Shown here piece after piece: positions 10,301 through 18,742 of a stretch of DNA of 64,000 bases. Source of the DNA: Achromobacter sp. ASV32. GTDB lineage: Bacteria > Pseudomonadota > Gammaproteobacteria > Burkholderiales > Burkholderiaceae_B. The notes under the pieces are model-generated. The model had not been told where the DNA came from. It did not search any database and saw only the letters and a list, made by a program, of their open reading frames with translations. Location: positions 1-64,000 of the forward strand of contig NZ_JAELTJ010000014.1 of assembly GCF_016428805.1 (NCBI RefSeq), written 5' to 3'. Position 1 is the first letter of the stretch. The number at the start of each line of letters is the position of its first letter. The position numbers were made by a program, and so were the translations under genes.

Positions 10301-12754
10301 TGTCTCAAGGCGGGAGCCGTTCAGGGCCAGGTCACCGTTGACCTGCACGCTGTGACCCGCGCCCGCGGCGCCGGAACTGCCCGGGGCCCCTAACCCAAAT
10401 TCCATCAGGCTGCCCAGCTCCAGCGTCAGGTTGCCATTGACGGTGAAGGTGCCCCCCGGTGCGCCGGGCACCAGCCTGCCGCCCGACTGCACCGCCACGT
10501 CGCCGTTCACCTGGCCAAAGCCACCGATCAAGCCGCCGCTGGCCACCATGACATTGCTATTAAGGCGGGCGCCGCTATTGCCGGCATCGCCCCCCACTCG
10601 AAGCTCACCTTCGTTCACCTGAGTCACGCCCGTGTAGGTATTGATGCCGTTCAGGTAGAGGCTGGCTCCCGAGTTCTTGATCAATCCCCCCGTACCCGAG
10701 ATCGCGCCGCCATAGATGCCCGCGCCGAGCGCCACGGTATTGGCGCCCAGCTTGACGGTGCCGCCATTGCCATTGAGCGCGCCCAGTTGAGAGATCGACG
10801 CCGCGGAGATGTCGAATTCTCCCGTCGGATCAACGGTCACCACTTGATTCGCGGCCAGGCTGCTGCCCGCGCCCAGCGCCAGCGTGCCGCTCTGCACCCA
10901 GATGCCGCCGGTGAAAGTATTGGCGCCTGTGAGGGTCAGCAACCCGGCTCCGTTCTTGGCCACGCCGCCACTGCCTTCGATCACCCCCCCGAAGGTTGAC
11001 GCAGACGCATTGGCCACGGTCAGCCCGCCCGAGCCCAGCCGCACGGTGCCGCCGGAGCCGGACAGGCCGGCGACCGTCTGGCCCGGAACCGCGGTCAGAT
11101 CCAGCATCGCGTTCGCGCCCATGCGGACCTGGGAAGCGGCGTTGAAGGTTGTGCCCATCGCGAGAGCCAGGGTACCGGCCTCGATATTGACGCTGCCGGA
11201 ATTATTGAGGAGCCCGATCAGCGTGAGCTTGCCGGTGCCTTGCTTGGTCAGCCCGCCCGTACCCCACAGCCAGCCGCTGTACGTGCCATTCGCCGCACTG
11301 GAAAAGATCAGCGTGCCGTCGTTGGTGATGTTGCCCTGCAGGCTGACGGTATCTCCCTTCAACGTGGCGCCCGGTAAGACCGAGGTGCCCCCGGTGTAGT
11401 TGTTGGCGCCCGCCAGGGTGACCACGCCCGGACTTGCCACCCTCAAGCCGCCGGACCCCGTCAACCTCCCGGACAGCGTGAAGTCGTTGGTTCCGCTCGC
11501 GGTCAGGCCGCCGGTGCTCAGCATGAAATTGTTGCCCACCGACACGCCAGCGCTCGACGCACCGACGCCCCCGCCGGCCGCGGTGATCGCGCCCGCGCCC
11601 AGCCCTCCGTTGCTATCCACCAATACCGTGCCGCCATTGAGCGCAATAGCGGTGCCGGCGGGCACTACCGCGCCGCCCAGCAGTTTCCAGGTGCCGCCGG
11701 TGACGGTCAGGCTACTGAAATTCAAGTATGTGCCGCCGGCGACGTCGGTGGTCACGCCGCGGTTGGCGGTATCCGCGAACGTCAGCGAATTGGAGCCGTT
11801 CGCACCGCCGTCCACCGTACCCGGCGCCGCGAACACCAGACCCGGCACATTGGCCACGGAAATGGTGCCGCTGGTCTGGCCGGCCGCGCTGACCGACGAG
11901 CCCGATTCCGCCACGAAAACGTTGTTGCTGTTCGCCCCCATCGACACGCTGCCGTTGATGGCGCCGGCGTTGGTGAAACGGTTGGTGGCGCCGCCGCCGG
12001 CCCCTTCAAAGGCGACACGGCCATTGATGGTGCCGGTGCTGGCGTTGGTGAAGGTGATCGCGGTGCCCCCGTAGATCGCGACGGCCGCCATATCCGCGGC
12101 GGCCCTGCTGCCCAGAGCCAGCGCCTGCATATCGATGGTACCGGCATTGGTGACGCCGGTCACACCGCCCGAGCCATTGTGGATGGACAGCGCCATTCCC
12201 GCCAGGTTGGGCACTTGCGGCGAGTAGAAATCCAGGCCCGAACCGCGAATCAGGCCACTCGCCTGGTTGTTGACGGTATAAGTGCCCGCCACTGGCGCTG
12301 CCGCCTCCGGCATGCCCATGACCAGGCCCGCCGACTTCACGCTAAGGCCATCTCCCAATAGGAACACGTCGATTTTGCCGCCGTTGGTCACGGACACGTT
12401 GCTGCCCTCCAATTGCATCGCCGTGCCGCCAACGCCCAGCGAGACGCCGACCGAGCCGCTTGCGGTCAACGTCACGTCCAGATTGTTGGCACTGCTGGAA
12501 AAAGACGGCGTCAGCGGATTGGCCACCGAGGAGCAAGTCACGGTCACCCCCACCGTGACGCACGCCGCCTGGGCGGCAGGCCCCCACCCCGTCAAGCTCA
12601 GCCCCAAGGCCATGGCCACCACGTGCAACCGCCACCGCACCGGCGCGTACACCGCTGCTGGTGCCGCGCCGCCGCGCGGCTGGGCCGCCAGTTCCGACAC
12701 GGGCTGCCACATGCGCATAGCGCGATTCCACACCAAGCGGTACACGTGATTCAA
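7391..12754 (-). CDS. Large PATR autotransporter with extended signal peptide, TTG start
   Basis: The likely start is a TTG at 12754: it is preceded by GGAGG with an 8-nt gap and begins exactly at the extended signal peptide signature NHVYRLVWNRAMRMWQPVSE, which normally opens such proteins. An ATG 19 codons earlier would add a non-family tail. The protein has 1787 residues: signal region to about residue 65 (cut after AQA), then a long beta-helix passenger with many autotransporter-associated repeats of the type GAGTLVLTGTNSY.GTT.V..G.LQVG, and a beta-barrel of about 280 residues ending in DVRYRF. ESPR-bearing proteins are typically large autotransporters or two-partner exoproteins, where the ESPR slows inner membrane export. 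The passenger's target is unknown; adhesion or aggregation is the usual role. Confidence 0.9.
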   Translation of the reverse strand: MNHVYRLVWNRAMRMWQPVSELAAQPRGGAAPAAVYAPVRWRLHVVAMALGLSLTGWGPAAQAACVTVGVTVTCSSVANPLTPSFSSSANNLDVTLTASGSVGVSLGVGGTAMQLEGSNVSVTNGGKIDVFLLGDGLSVKSAGLVMGMPEAAAPVAGTYTVNNQASGLIRGSGLDFYSPQVPNLAGMALSIHNGSGGVTGVTNAGTIDMQALALGSRAAADMAAVAIYGGTAITFTNASTGTINGRVAFEGAGGGATNRFTNAGAINGSVSMGANSNNVFVAESGSSVSAAGQTSGTISVANVPGLVFAAPGTVDGGANGSNSLTFADTANRGVTTDVAGGTYLNFSSLTVTGGTWKLLGGAVVPAGTAIALNGGTVLVDSNGGLGAGAITAAGGGVGASSAGVSVGNNFMLSTGGLTASGTNDFTLSGRLTGSGGLRVASPGVVTLAGANNYTGGTSVLPGATLKGDTVSLQGNITNDGTLIFSSAANGTYSGWLWGTGGLTKQGTGKLTLIGLLNNSGSVNIEAGTLALAMGTTFNAASQVRMGANAMLDLTAVPGQTVAGLSGSGGTVRLGSGGLTVANASASTFGGVIEGSGGVAKNGAGLLTLTGANTFTGGIWVQSGTLALGAGSSLAANQVVTVDPTGEFDISAASISQLGALNGNGGTVKLGANTVALGAGIYGGAISGTGGLIKNSGASLYLNGINTYTGVTQVNEGELRVGGDAGNSGARLNSNVMVASGGLIGGFGQVNGDVAVQSGGRLVPGAPGGTFTVNGNLTLELGSLMEFGLGAPGSSGAAGAGHSVQVNGDLALNGSRLETFDAGGFGVGVYRLFDYTGSLITTNGGITGIAPGQAVQYLNASRQINLINASNLTLNIWNANRQATSAQFGGGSGAWSRNSANWTDITAAVTGAFSPVNGFAIFGGAPGSVTVDASRGAVGASGMQFMSDGYRLNGDALNLVAPAAGALSALLVGNGSAQSAGWTATLDNTVAGNGLNKTGAGTLVLNGVNTYAQTRLSGGTLSVSTDANLGAALGGLDFQGGTLRVTGTAFQQTNRAITLGTAGGGLDIADAGNTFTVSQSLSGNGGLAKLGAGTLVLTGTNSYLGTTTVASGRLQVGDGAIVGSIAGNADIQAGGTLAFKRSDRVVYGGAITGSGNLRQEGSGTLILTGNSTFNGTTTIASGALQVGDGGNGGTLSGTIINNGSLTFSRATDSVFTGALAGSGLMFKAGAGTLAMTGDSSAYAGTATLSGGGLQVDGKLGGTLVAITSGTMVSGTGMLNQLLLGAGATLSPGNAATPFGQLNVLGNLSMIPGSSLRVAAAADGQHSAVNVGGVANVAGSVLHMGQNGSYAPSTTYTILNAGGGVQGRFDNVSSNLAFLTPSLAYGSNKVDLTVQLKEVPDSGGTRPIEFADAAVTANQRSVARALQSLPADSALFRRVLNLPNGAPAAVFDGLSGETHATTVAVAQGVANSFVQVPMNRLRANLAAGMLPGVPTAQLGLGNAAALPQSAAQPLWAQVFGNWSSLGGNGNAARTTQSDGGVSAGGDVAVGGGWRLGGAVGYSNSRSRTSDRASSSQADSYSVTVYGGKAFDAGNAKLNLSLGASYTWHELTTQRYADAAGLPQTLKADYSGNTSQVFGELGYAMPLTDRVTLEPFVGAGFSSLRMRAFTESGGDAALRGDAGRNNVTITTLGLHARGALESAGAQGQLFGTLGWRHAFGDVDPASTMSFVQGGQSFTINGVPIARDAVLVELGVNMAVSRRTTVGVIYGGQFGQGNQQHSGTLDVRYRF

Positions 12755-12847
12755 GGCTTGTCCCTCCAGGATTAGCGGCGAGCGCGGCGAAGCGTCCGCG
12801 ACACGGAGCATCCAAGCGCGGCGACGACAATTTCCGTCCAGGGCGTG

Positions 12848-12877
12848 ACTATACCGCTCCGCAATTTTTTTTTACAA
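12848..12877 (-). promoter_or_regulatory. Candidate sigma-70 promoter for the ESPR autotransporter
   Basis: Read on the minus strand, TTGTAA (12877-12872) and TATAGT (12853-12848) are separated by exactly 18 nt, within an unusually AT-rich patch, and lie about 94 nt upstream of the TTG start. Confidence 0.45.
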
Positions 12878-12896
12878 ATTAGGATAAAAGAGGGAC

Positions 12897-12921
12897 AAAA
12901 GCTCCGCAAGGGGCTTTTTTT
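12897..12921 (+). terminator. Rho-independent terminator, probably bidirectional
   Basis: AAAAGCTCC and GGGGCTTTT flank a GCAA tetraloop and are followed by a run of T on the plus strand. On the minus strand the stem keeps one C-A mismatch and a short T run. It separates the ABC ATPase gene ending at 12994 from the autotransporter promoter at 12848-12877. Confidence 0.6.
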
Positions 12922-12993
12922 GATTCCGTGACCCGCCCTGGAATTTGTCGACACCTTTTTGTCGGTGTCAACCTACGGCACGACGGGTCAGGT

Positions 12994-14625
12994 TCAGGCA
13001 GCCTGCCGCGCCACCGCCGCGTCCGCGCGCCATCTGCGGCCCGGCACCGCCGCCAGCAACGCCTGAGTGTAGGGATGCGCAGGCTTGGCGAACACGTCCG
13101 CGCACGGACCTTCTTCGACCACGCGGCCATCCTTCATCACGGCGATGTGGTCGCAGACTTGCGCGGCCACGCGCAGGTCGTGGGTGATGAAGACAATCGA
13201 CAGCCCCAATTGTTCGCGCAAGCGCGCCAGCAAGGCCAGCACCTGCGCCTGCACCGATACGTCCAGCGCCGACACGGGTTCGTCGGCGATGAGCACGCGC
13301 GGCCGCATGGCCAGCGCCCGGGCCAGGCCCACGCGCTGGCGCTGGCCGCCGGAGAATTCGTGCGGATAGCGCCGAATGGCGTCCGGCGACAAGCCCACCA
13401 ATTCGAACAGCTCGCGCGCCTGGGCCCAGGCCTCGCGCCGCGGCATGCCATGCACGATGGGGCCACGCGCGACGATCTCGCCCACCCGCTGACGCGGATT
13501 CAAGGATCCATAGGGATCCTGAAACACCATCTGCACGCGCCGCGCATGCGCGCGCCGCGCGCGGCTGCCCTTGAATGCCAGGCTTTCGCCGGCTAGCGTG
13601 ATGGCGCCCGTGTCGGGCGGCAGCAAGCCCAGCAGCGTGCGCGCCAGCGTCGACTTACCCGAGCCGCTTTCGCCCACGATGCCCAGCGTGCTGCCCTCGC
13701 GCAGCGCCAGCGTGACGCCGTCCAGCGCATGCGTCACCCGGCCGGGGTTATTGAACCAGCCGCGCTTGCGATAGGTCTTGGACAAGGCCTCGGCCGCCAG
13801 GATGACGGGCGCATCCGATTGAAGCGGAGACCGTCCCGGCGCCAGCGGCGGCACCGCGGCAATCAGCGCGCGGGTATAGGGGTGGCGCGGGCGTTCCAGC
13901 ACGTCATCCGCGCTGCCGCTTTCCACCAGCACGCCGCGCTGCATGACGGCCACGCGGTCCGCGATTTGAGCGACCACGCCGAAGTCGTGCGTGATGAATA
14001 GCACCGCCGTGCCGCGACGTCGCTGCAGGTCGTGGATCAAGTGCAGGATCTGTGCCTGCGTGGTGACGTCCAGCGCCGTGGTCGGCTCGTCGGCGATCAG
14101 CAGCGCCGGCTCCAGCGCCAGGGCCATGGCGATCATGGCGCGCTGTCGTTGGCCACCGGACAATTCATGGGGATAGGCGCCCAGCGCATGCGCCGGGTCG
14201 GGCAGACGCACGGCATCGAGCAGCTCCAGCGTGCGCCGGCGGATCTCGGCGCCAGCCAGGCGGGTGTGGGTGCGGAATACCTCGCCGATCTGGTCGCCGA
14301 TGGTGCGCAGCGGATTGAGCGCCGTCATCGGCTCCTGGAAGATCATGCCGATACGCCGGCCGCGCAGACGGCGCAATGCGGCGGGCGACAGCTGCAACAG
14401 GTCCTGCCCCTCCCACAGCACCTGGCCGCCGCTGGCGCGCACGCCTTGCGGCAACAGGCCCAGGATGGCGCCCGCGGTCAGCGACTTGCCGGATCCGCTC
14501 TCGCCAACGACGCACACGATTTCGCCGGCGTTGACGGACAGGGACAGGTCGTGGAGCGCGTGCGGCCGGTCGGCGCCGGCCGGCAGGTCCACCGTCAGGT
14601 TCTGGATGCGTAGCAATTCGGTCAT
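12994..14625 (-). CDS. Peptide-type ABC transporter, fused double ATPase subunit
   Basis: This 543-residue protein contains two complete ABC ATPase domains of the oligopeptide/nickel family in tandem, as in GsiA or YejF. The first has Walker A GESGSGKS at 41-48, signature LSGGQRQR and Walker B LLIADEPTTALD. The second, from about residue 280, has GESGSGKST, FSGGQRQR and VLIADEPVSALD. All key residues are intact in both. It energises an importer at the inner membrane. The matching binding protein and two permeases are on the other strand at 18743-22264, beyond hyuA and hyuB, so this gene is the divergent part of one system. The gap to hyuA is about 200 nt and should hold both promoters. Confidence 0.92.
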   Translation of the reverse strand: MTELLRIQNLTVDLPAGADRPHALHDLSLSVNAGEIVCVVGESGSGKSLTAGAILGLLPQGVRASGGQVLWEGQDLLQLSPAALRRLRGRRIGMIFQEPMTALNPLRTIGDQIGEVFRTHTRLAGAEIRRRTLELLDAVRLPDPAHALGAYPHELSGGQRQRAMIAMALALEPALLIADEPTTALDVTTQAQILHLIHDLQRRRGTAVLFITHDFGVVAQIADRVAVMQRGVLVESGSADDVLERPRHPYTRALIAAVPPLAPGRSPLQSDAPVILAAEALSKTYRKRGWFNNPGRVTHALDGVTLALREGSTLGIVGESGSGKSTLARTLLGLLPPDTGAITLAGESLAFKGSRARRAHARRVQMVFQDPYGSLNPRQRVGEIVARGPIVHGMPRREAWAQARELFELVGLSPDAIRRYPHEFSGGQRQRVGLARALAMRPRVLIADEPVSALDVSVQAQVLALLARLREQLGLSIVFITHDLRVAAQVCDHIAVMKDGRVVEEGPCADVFAKPAHPYTQALLAAVPGRRWRADAAVARQAA

Positions 14626-14822
14626 GGGAGGCCGATGGTAAGACGCGCGGCGACGGTGTCTAACGACAGATCGGCGATAAGCAAATCACCGCTCGAAATC
14701 CAAATATCGACATGCGAAAAACATCCTTCTAGCGGCGGCGCCGACTGCTTAGGATCGGTCTTTTGCTGACGGTGCCTGCCGGCGCCCCGCGTTTCCTCCC
14801 CGCATTCGCCCTTCCTGCATCC

Positions 14823-16976
14823 ATGTCCCAATCCCCTCCTGAAACCGCCTCGACGGCGCCGGTTCGCGTCGCCGTCGACGTGGGCGGCACGTTTACCGAC
14901 ATCGTTCTCGAACAAGAACCCCGGCGCTGGTCGGCCAAGCTGCTGACCACGCCCGACACCCCCGAAACCGCAGTCCTGCAAGGCATCGAAGAGTTGCTGG
15001 GCCAGGCCGGCCTGACGTGGCCGCGAGTGGACCTGCTGATCCTGGGCACTACGTTGGCCACCAACGCGTTGATCGAACGCAAAGGCGCCCGCACCGCGCT
15101 GGTGACCACAGAAGGCTTTCGCGACCTGATCGAGATCGGTCTGGAAGACCGCTTCGCCCAGTACGACATTTTCCTGGACAAACCGGAACCGTTGGTGCCG
15201 CGTCCCTGGCGCCATGGCGTCACCGAACGCGTCGATGCGCACGGCCAGGTGCTGACGCCGCTGGATGAAGCCCAGGTGATTGCGCTGGCCGGCGAACTGA
15301 CGCGCGCCGGCGTCGAAAGCGTGGCCGTCTGCCTGCTGCACAGCTACGCCCACCCCGGTCATGAGCGCCGTATCCGCGAGCTGCTGCGCGAGCACGCACC
15401 GCAGCTGTGGGTGTCGCTGTCGTCCGACGTATGCGCCGAGATCCGCGAATACCCGCGCCTGTCCACCGTCAGCGCCAACGCCTACGTGCAGCCTCAGGTG
15501 TCGGGCTATCTACGCCGCCTGAACGACGCCGCGCGCCAGCGCGGCCTGCGCGGCGAGCCGTTCCTGATGACCTCCGGCGGCTCGATCGCCACCTTGCAGA
15601 CCGGCGTGGACGAGCCGGTGCGGCTGGTGGAATCCGGCCCCGCCGGCGGCGCCATCCTGGCCCAGCACATCGCCGAGCAGACCGGCACGGCCCGCGCCCT
15701 GTCGTTCGATATGGGCGGCACCACGGCCAAGATCTGCTACATCGACGACTTCGAGCCGCAGGTCAGCCGCAGCTTCGAATTCGGCCGTGTGCACCGTCAC
15801 CTGAAAGGCTCCGGCCTGCCGATCCGCATCCCCGTGATCGAGATGGTGGAGATCGGCGCGGGCGGCGGCTCGATTGCCCGCGTGAATCATCTAGGCGTGG
15901 TGCAGGTCGGCCCCGACAGCGCGGGCTCGTCGCCCGGCCCCGCCGCGTATGGCAACGGCGGTGAACTGCCGACGGTGACCGATGCCCATGCCCTGATCGG
16001 CACTGTCACGCCCGAACGCTTCGCCGTAGGCAAGGTGCGCCTGCAACCGGAGCTCGCGCGCCACGCCATCCAGACCCACCTGGCCGCAAGCGCCGGCCTG
16101 GAGGCGCCCCAGGCCGCGCAGGCCATCATCGACGTGGTCACCGAGAACATGGCCAACGCCGCGCGCGTGCATGCGTCGGAACTGGGCAAGGCCGCCGAAG
16201 AGCACACCCTGATCGCATTCGGCGGCGCCGCGCCGCTGCACGCCGCCCGGCTGGCCCGCAAGCTGGGTATCGGCCGCGTCATCATCCCGGAATCCGCCGG
16301 CGTGGGCTCGGCGGTGGGCTTCCTGTGGGCACCCATTGCCTACCAGGCCGTGCGCAGCTTCCATCAGCGCCTGGCCAGCATCGACCACGCCGCCGTCCAA
16401 CGCTTGCTGGACGAATTGACCGCCGGCGTGGACGCGGTGGTGCGGCGCGCGGCGCCCGATGCGCCGCTGAGCCACAAGCGCGTGGTCTTCATGCGCTATA
16501 GCGGACAGGGCCACGAAATTCCGGTCGACTTGCCGAACGGTCCCTTCGACGCGGCAGCAAGCCGCCAGCTGGATGCGGCCTTCGCCGAACGCTATGCCCA
16601 GCTCTATGGCCGCAGCCTGCCTCACGTGGCGCCCGAGACGGTCAGTTGGTCAGTCGCCGCCCAGGCCGGCGAACGCCGTGCCCGCCCCCTGGATCACGTC
16701 GCCAGCGGGCCCGCCACGGCCGCGCGCCAGTCGGGCACACGCGCGCTGTACGACTTCGACGAAAACCGCTGGACGGACGTGCCGTACTACGAACGGCAAT
16801 CGCTGGACGCCGAACAGAAACTGCTTGGCCCTGCCCTCGTCGTGGAAGACGAAACCACCACGTTTGTGCCGACCGGCTTTGAAGCGCGGCGCAGCCGGCT
16901 GGGCTCGCTGGTGCTGGACGACCTGCAGTCAGCCGCCAAGCCCGCCTCCGGCGCGGGAAAGGAATTCGCATCATGA
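14823..16976 (+). CDS. hyuA: Hydantoinase/5-oxoprolinase, subunit A
   Basis: I place the start at the ATG of MSQSP rather than an upstream in-frame codon because family homology begins shortly after (VAVDVGGTFTDIVL), giving 717 residues. The protein shows the acetate-kinase-like ATP-binding pattern of the HyuA family, with DVGGTFTD near the N-terminus, ESGPAGGA and FDMGGTTAK in the middle. Family members couple ATP hydrolysis to opening of a hydantoin, 5-oxoproline or related lactam ring, or carboxylate acetone, as an A/B complex in the cytoplasm. It overlaps subunit B by an ATGA junction. A peptide-type ABC importer follows, which suggests the substrate is an imported cyclic amide or small peptide derivative. 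The exact substrate is open. Confidence 0.9.
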   Translation: MSQSPPETASTAPVRVAVDVGGTFTDIVLEQEPRRWSAKLLTTPDTPETAVLQGIEELLGQAGLTWPRVDLLILGTTLATNALIERKGARTALVTTEGFRDLIEIGLEDRFAQYDIFLDKPEPLVPRPWRHGVTERVDAHGQVLTPLDEAQVIALAGELTRAGVESVAVCLLHSYAHPGHERRIRELLREHAPQLWVSLSSDVCAEIREYPRLSTVSANAYVQPQVSGYLRRLNDAARQRGLRGEPFLMTSGGSIATLQTGVDEPVRLVESGPAGGAILAQHIAEQTGTARALSFDMGGTTAKICYIDDFEPQVSRSFEFGRVHRHLKGSGLPIRIPVIEMVEIGAGGGSIARVNHLGVVQVGPDSAGSSPGPAAYGNGGELPTVTDAHALIGTVTPERFAVGKVRLQPELARHAIQTHLAASAGLEAPQAAQAIIDVVTENMANAARVHASELGKAAEEHTLIAFGGAAPLHAARLARKLGIGRVIIPESAGVGSAVGFLWAPIAYQAVRSFHQRLASIDHAAVQRLLDELTAGVDAVVRRAAPDAPLSHKRVVFMRYSGQGHEIPVDLPNGPFDAAASRQLDAAFAERYAQLYGRSLPHVAPETVSWSVAAQAGERRARPLDHVASGPATAARQSGTRALYDFDENRWTDVPYYERQSLDAEQKLLGPALVVEDETTTFVPTGFEARRSRLGSLVLDDLQSAAKPASGAGKEFAS

Positions 16977-18676
16977 GCACCCCGCAACACACGCCCCAAC
17001 AACGCATACGCTTCCAACTGGCCTGGAATCGCCTGCTGTCAGTAGTGGAAGAGCAGGCGCAGGTCCTGATCCGTTCCGCCTTCGGCACCGCCACGCGGGA
17101 AGCCGGCGACTTGTCGGCGGGCGTCTTCCTGCCCGACGGCAGGATGATCGCTCAGGCCGTCACCGGCACGCCCGGCCATGTCAACGCCATGGCCGAATCG
17201 GTCAAGCACTTCCTGAAGGTATTTCCGCCCGACACCCTGCGGGACGGCGACGTGCTGCTGACCAACGACCCCTGGAAAGGCACCGGCCACCTGTTCGACA
17301 TGACCATGGTGTCGCCGGTGTTTCACGACGGCGCGCTGGTCGCCTTGTTCGCGTCCACGCTGCACGTCATCGACATCGGCGGCATCGGCAGCAGCGCCGA
17401 CGGCCTGGAGGTCTATCACGAAGGCCTGTTCCTGCCGATCCTGCGCTTCTTTCACCAACACAAGGTCGACCCCGGCGTGCTGGCCATCATCCGCGCCAAC
17501 GTGCGTGAACCGGAACAGGTCGAAGGCGACCTGTACGCGCTGGTGGCCTGTAACGACATCGGCGGGCGCCGCCTGAAATCGCTGCTGACGGAATTCCAGC
17601 TGGCGGACCTGGAGCAACTCGGCGGCTACATCGTCGAACAATCGGCGCAGGCCATGCGCCAGGCGATCGCCGAATGGCCCCAGGGCACCTGGCACAACAC
17701 GCTCGTGATCGACGGCTACGACGCCCCCATCACACTGCAGGCCAGCGTCACCGTGCAGGCCGGCAAGATCCTGGTGGATTTCGACGGCACCTCGCCCAGC
17801 GTGACGCGCGGCATCAACGTGGTGAAAGCCTATACCGACGCCTACACCTCGTTCGGCATCCGCTGCCTGATCGGCGCCGACGTGCCCAACAACGCCGGCT
17901 CGCTGTCGCTGGTGGAAGTGTCGGCGCCGGAGGGCTCGATCCTGAACGCCCGCTTCCCGGCCGCGGTGACAGCCCGCCACATCATCGGGCAGATGCTGCC
18001 CGACGTCGTATTCGGCGCGCTGCGCCAGGCCCGGGCGGACCAGGTGCCGGCCGAAGGCGCCTCGTCGTTGTGGAACCTGCACCTGGTGGGCGGCGAACCG
18101 CTGGCCGGCGCCACCCAGGAACAGCAGCACGCCCTGCTGGCCGGCCGCCGTTTCAACGCCACCAGCTTTTCCACGGGCGGCACCGGCGCGCGTCCAGGCA
18201 AGGATGGATTGTCCGTCACGTCCTACCCCAGCGGCGTGCGCAACGTGTCGCTGGAAATCCTGGAAAGCGCCAATCCGCTGGTGTTTGAAAAGAAGGAATA
18301 CCGCCAGGATTCAGGCGGCCCGGGTGTCGTGCGCGGCGGGCTGGGCCAGACCATCGTGGTGCGTCACGCAGACCCGCAAGCTGGCATGATCATCGCAGCC
18401 GCCTTCGACCGCGTGGTCCATCCGGCCCGCGGCGCGCTGGGCGGCCAGGCGGGCGCGGGCGGCAGGCTGGAGCTGGGTTCCGGCGCGGCGCTGCGCGCCA
18501 AGGGCCGCCAGTTGATCCCCGCCGGTGAACGCCTGGTGGTGCATACCCCGGGCGGCGGCGGCTTGGGCGACCCGGCCCAACGCGCCGACGCCAGCATCGA
18601 ACGCGATGTGCGCTACGGCCTGGTCAGCGCCGAACAAGCCGAAGACGCCTACGGACGTGCCGCCCCATCCCCCTGA
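16973..18676 (+). CDS. hyuB: Hydantoinase/5-oxoprolinase, subunit B
   Basis: This 567-residue protein is typical of HyuB, with the N-terminal region SAFGTATREAGDLSAGVF, then DGRMIAQA, TNDPWKGTGHLFD and a Gly-rich C-terminus (TPGGGGLGDP). It forms the catalytic complex with subunit A. Its ATG overlaps the hyuA stop by 4 nt, showing tight translational coupling. The C-terminus is intact and a 66-nt gap leads to the ABC binding protein gene on the same strand. Confidence 0.92.
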   Translation: MSTPQHTPQQRIRFQLAWNRLLSVVEEQAQVLIRSAFGTATREAGDLSAGVFLPDGRMIAQAVTGTPGHVNAMAESVKHFLKVFPPDTLRDGDVLLTNDPWKGTGHLFDMTMVSPVFHDGALVALFASTLHVIDIGGIGSSADGLEVYHEGLFLPILRFFHQHKVDPGVLAIIRANVREPEQVEGDLYALVACNDIGGRRLKSLLTEFQLADLEQLGGYIVEQSAQAMRQAIAEWPQGTWHNTLVIDGYDAPITLQASVTVQAGKILVDFDGTSPSVTRGINVVKAYTDAYTSFGIRCLIGADVPNNAGSLSLVEVSAPEGSILNARFPAAVTARHIIGQMLPDVVFGALRQARADQVPAEGASSLWNLHLVGGEPLAGATQEQQHALLAGRRFNATSFSTGGTGARPGKDGLSVTSYPSGVRNVSLEILESANPLVFEKKEYRQDSGGPGVVRGGLGQTIVVRHADPQAGMIIAAAFDRVVHPARGALGGQAGAGGRLELGSGAALRAKGRQLIPAGERLVVHTPGGGGLGDPAQRADASIERDVRYGLVSAEQAEDAYGRAAPSP

Positions 18677-18742
18677 TCCCCGCGTTGATATCCCCAGGGC
18701 CCCGCCCTGGGCCAAGCCCCATCTGAAGCCTTTCCGACGACC

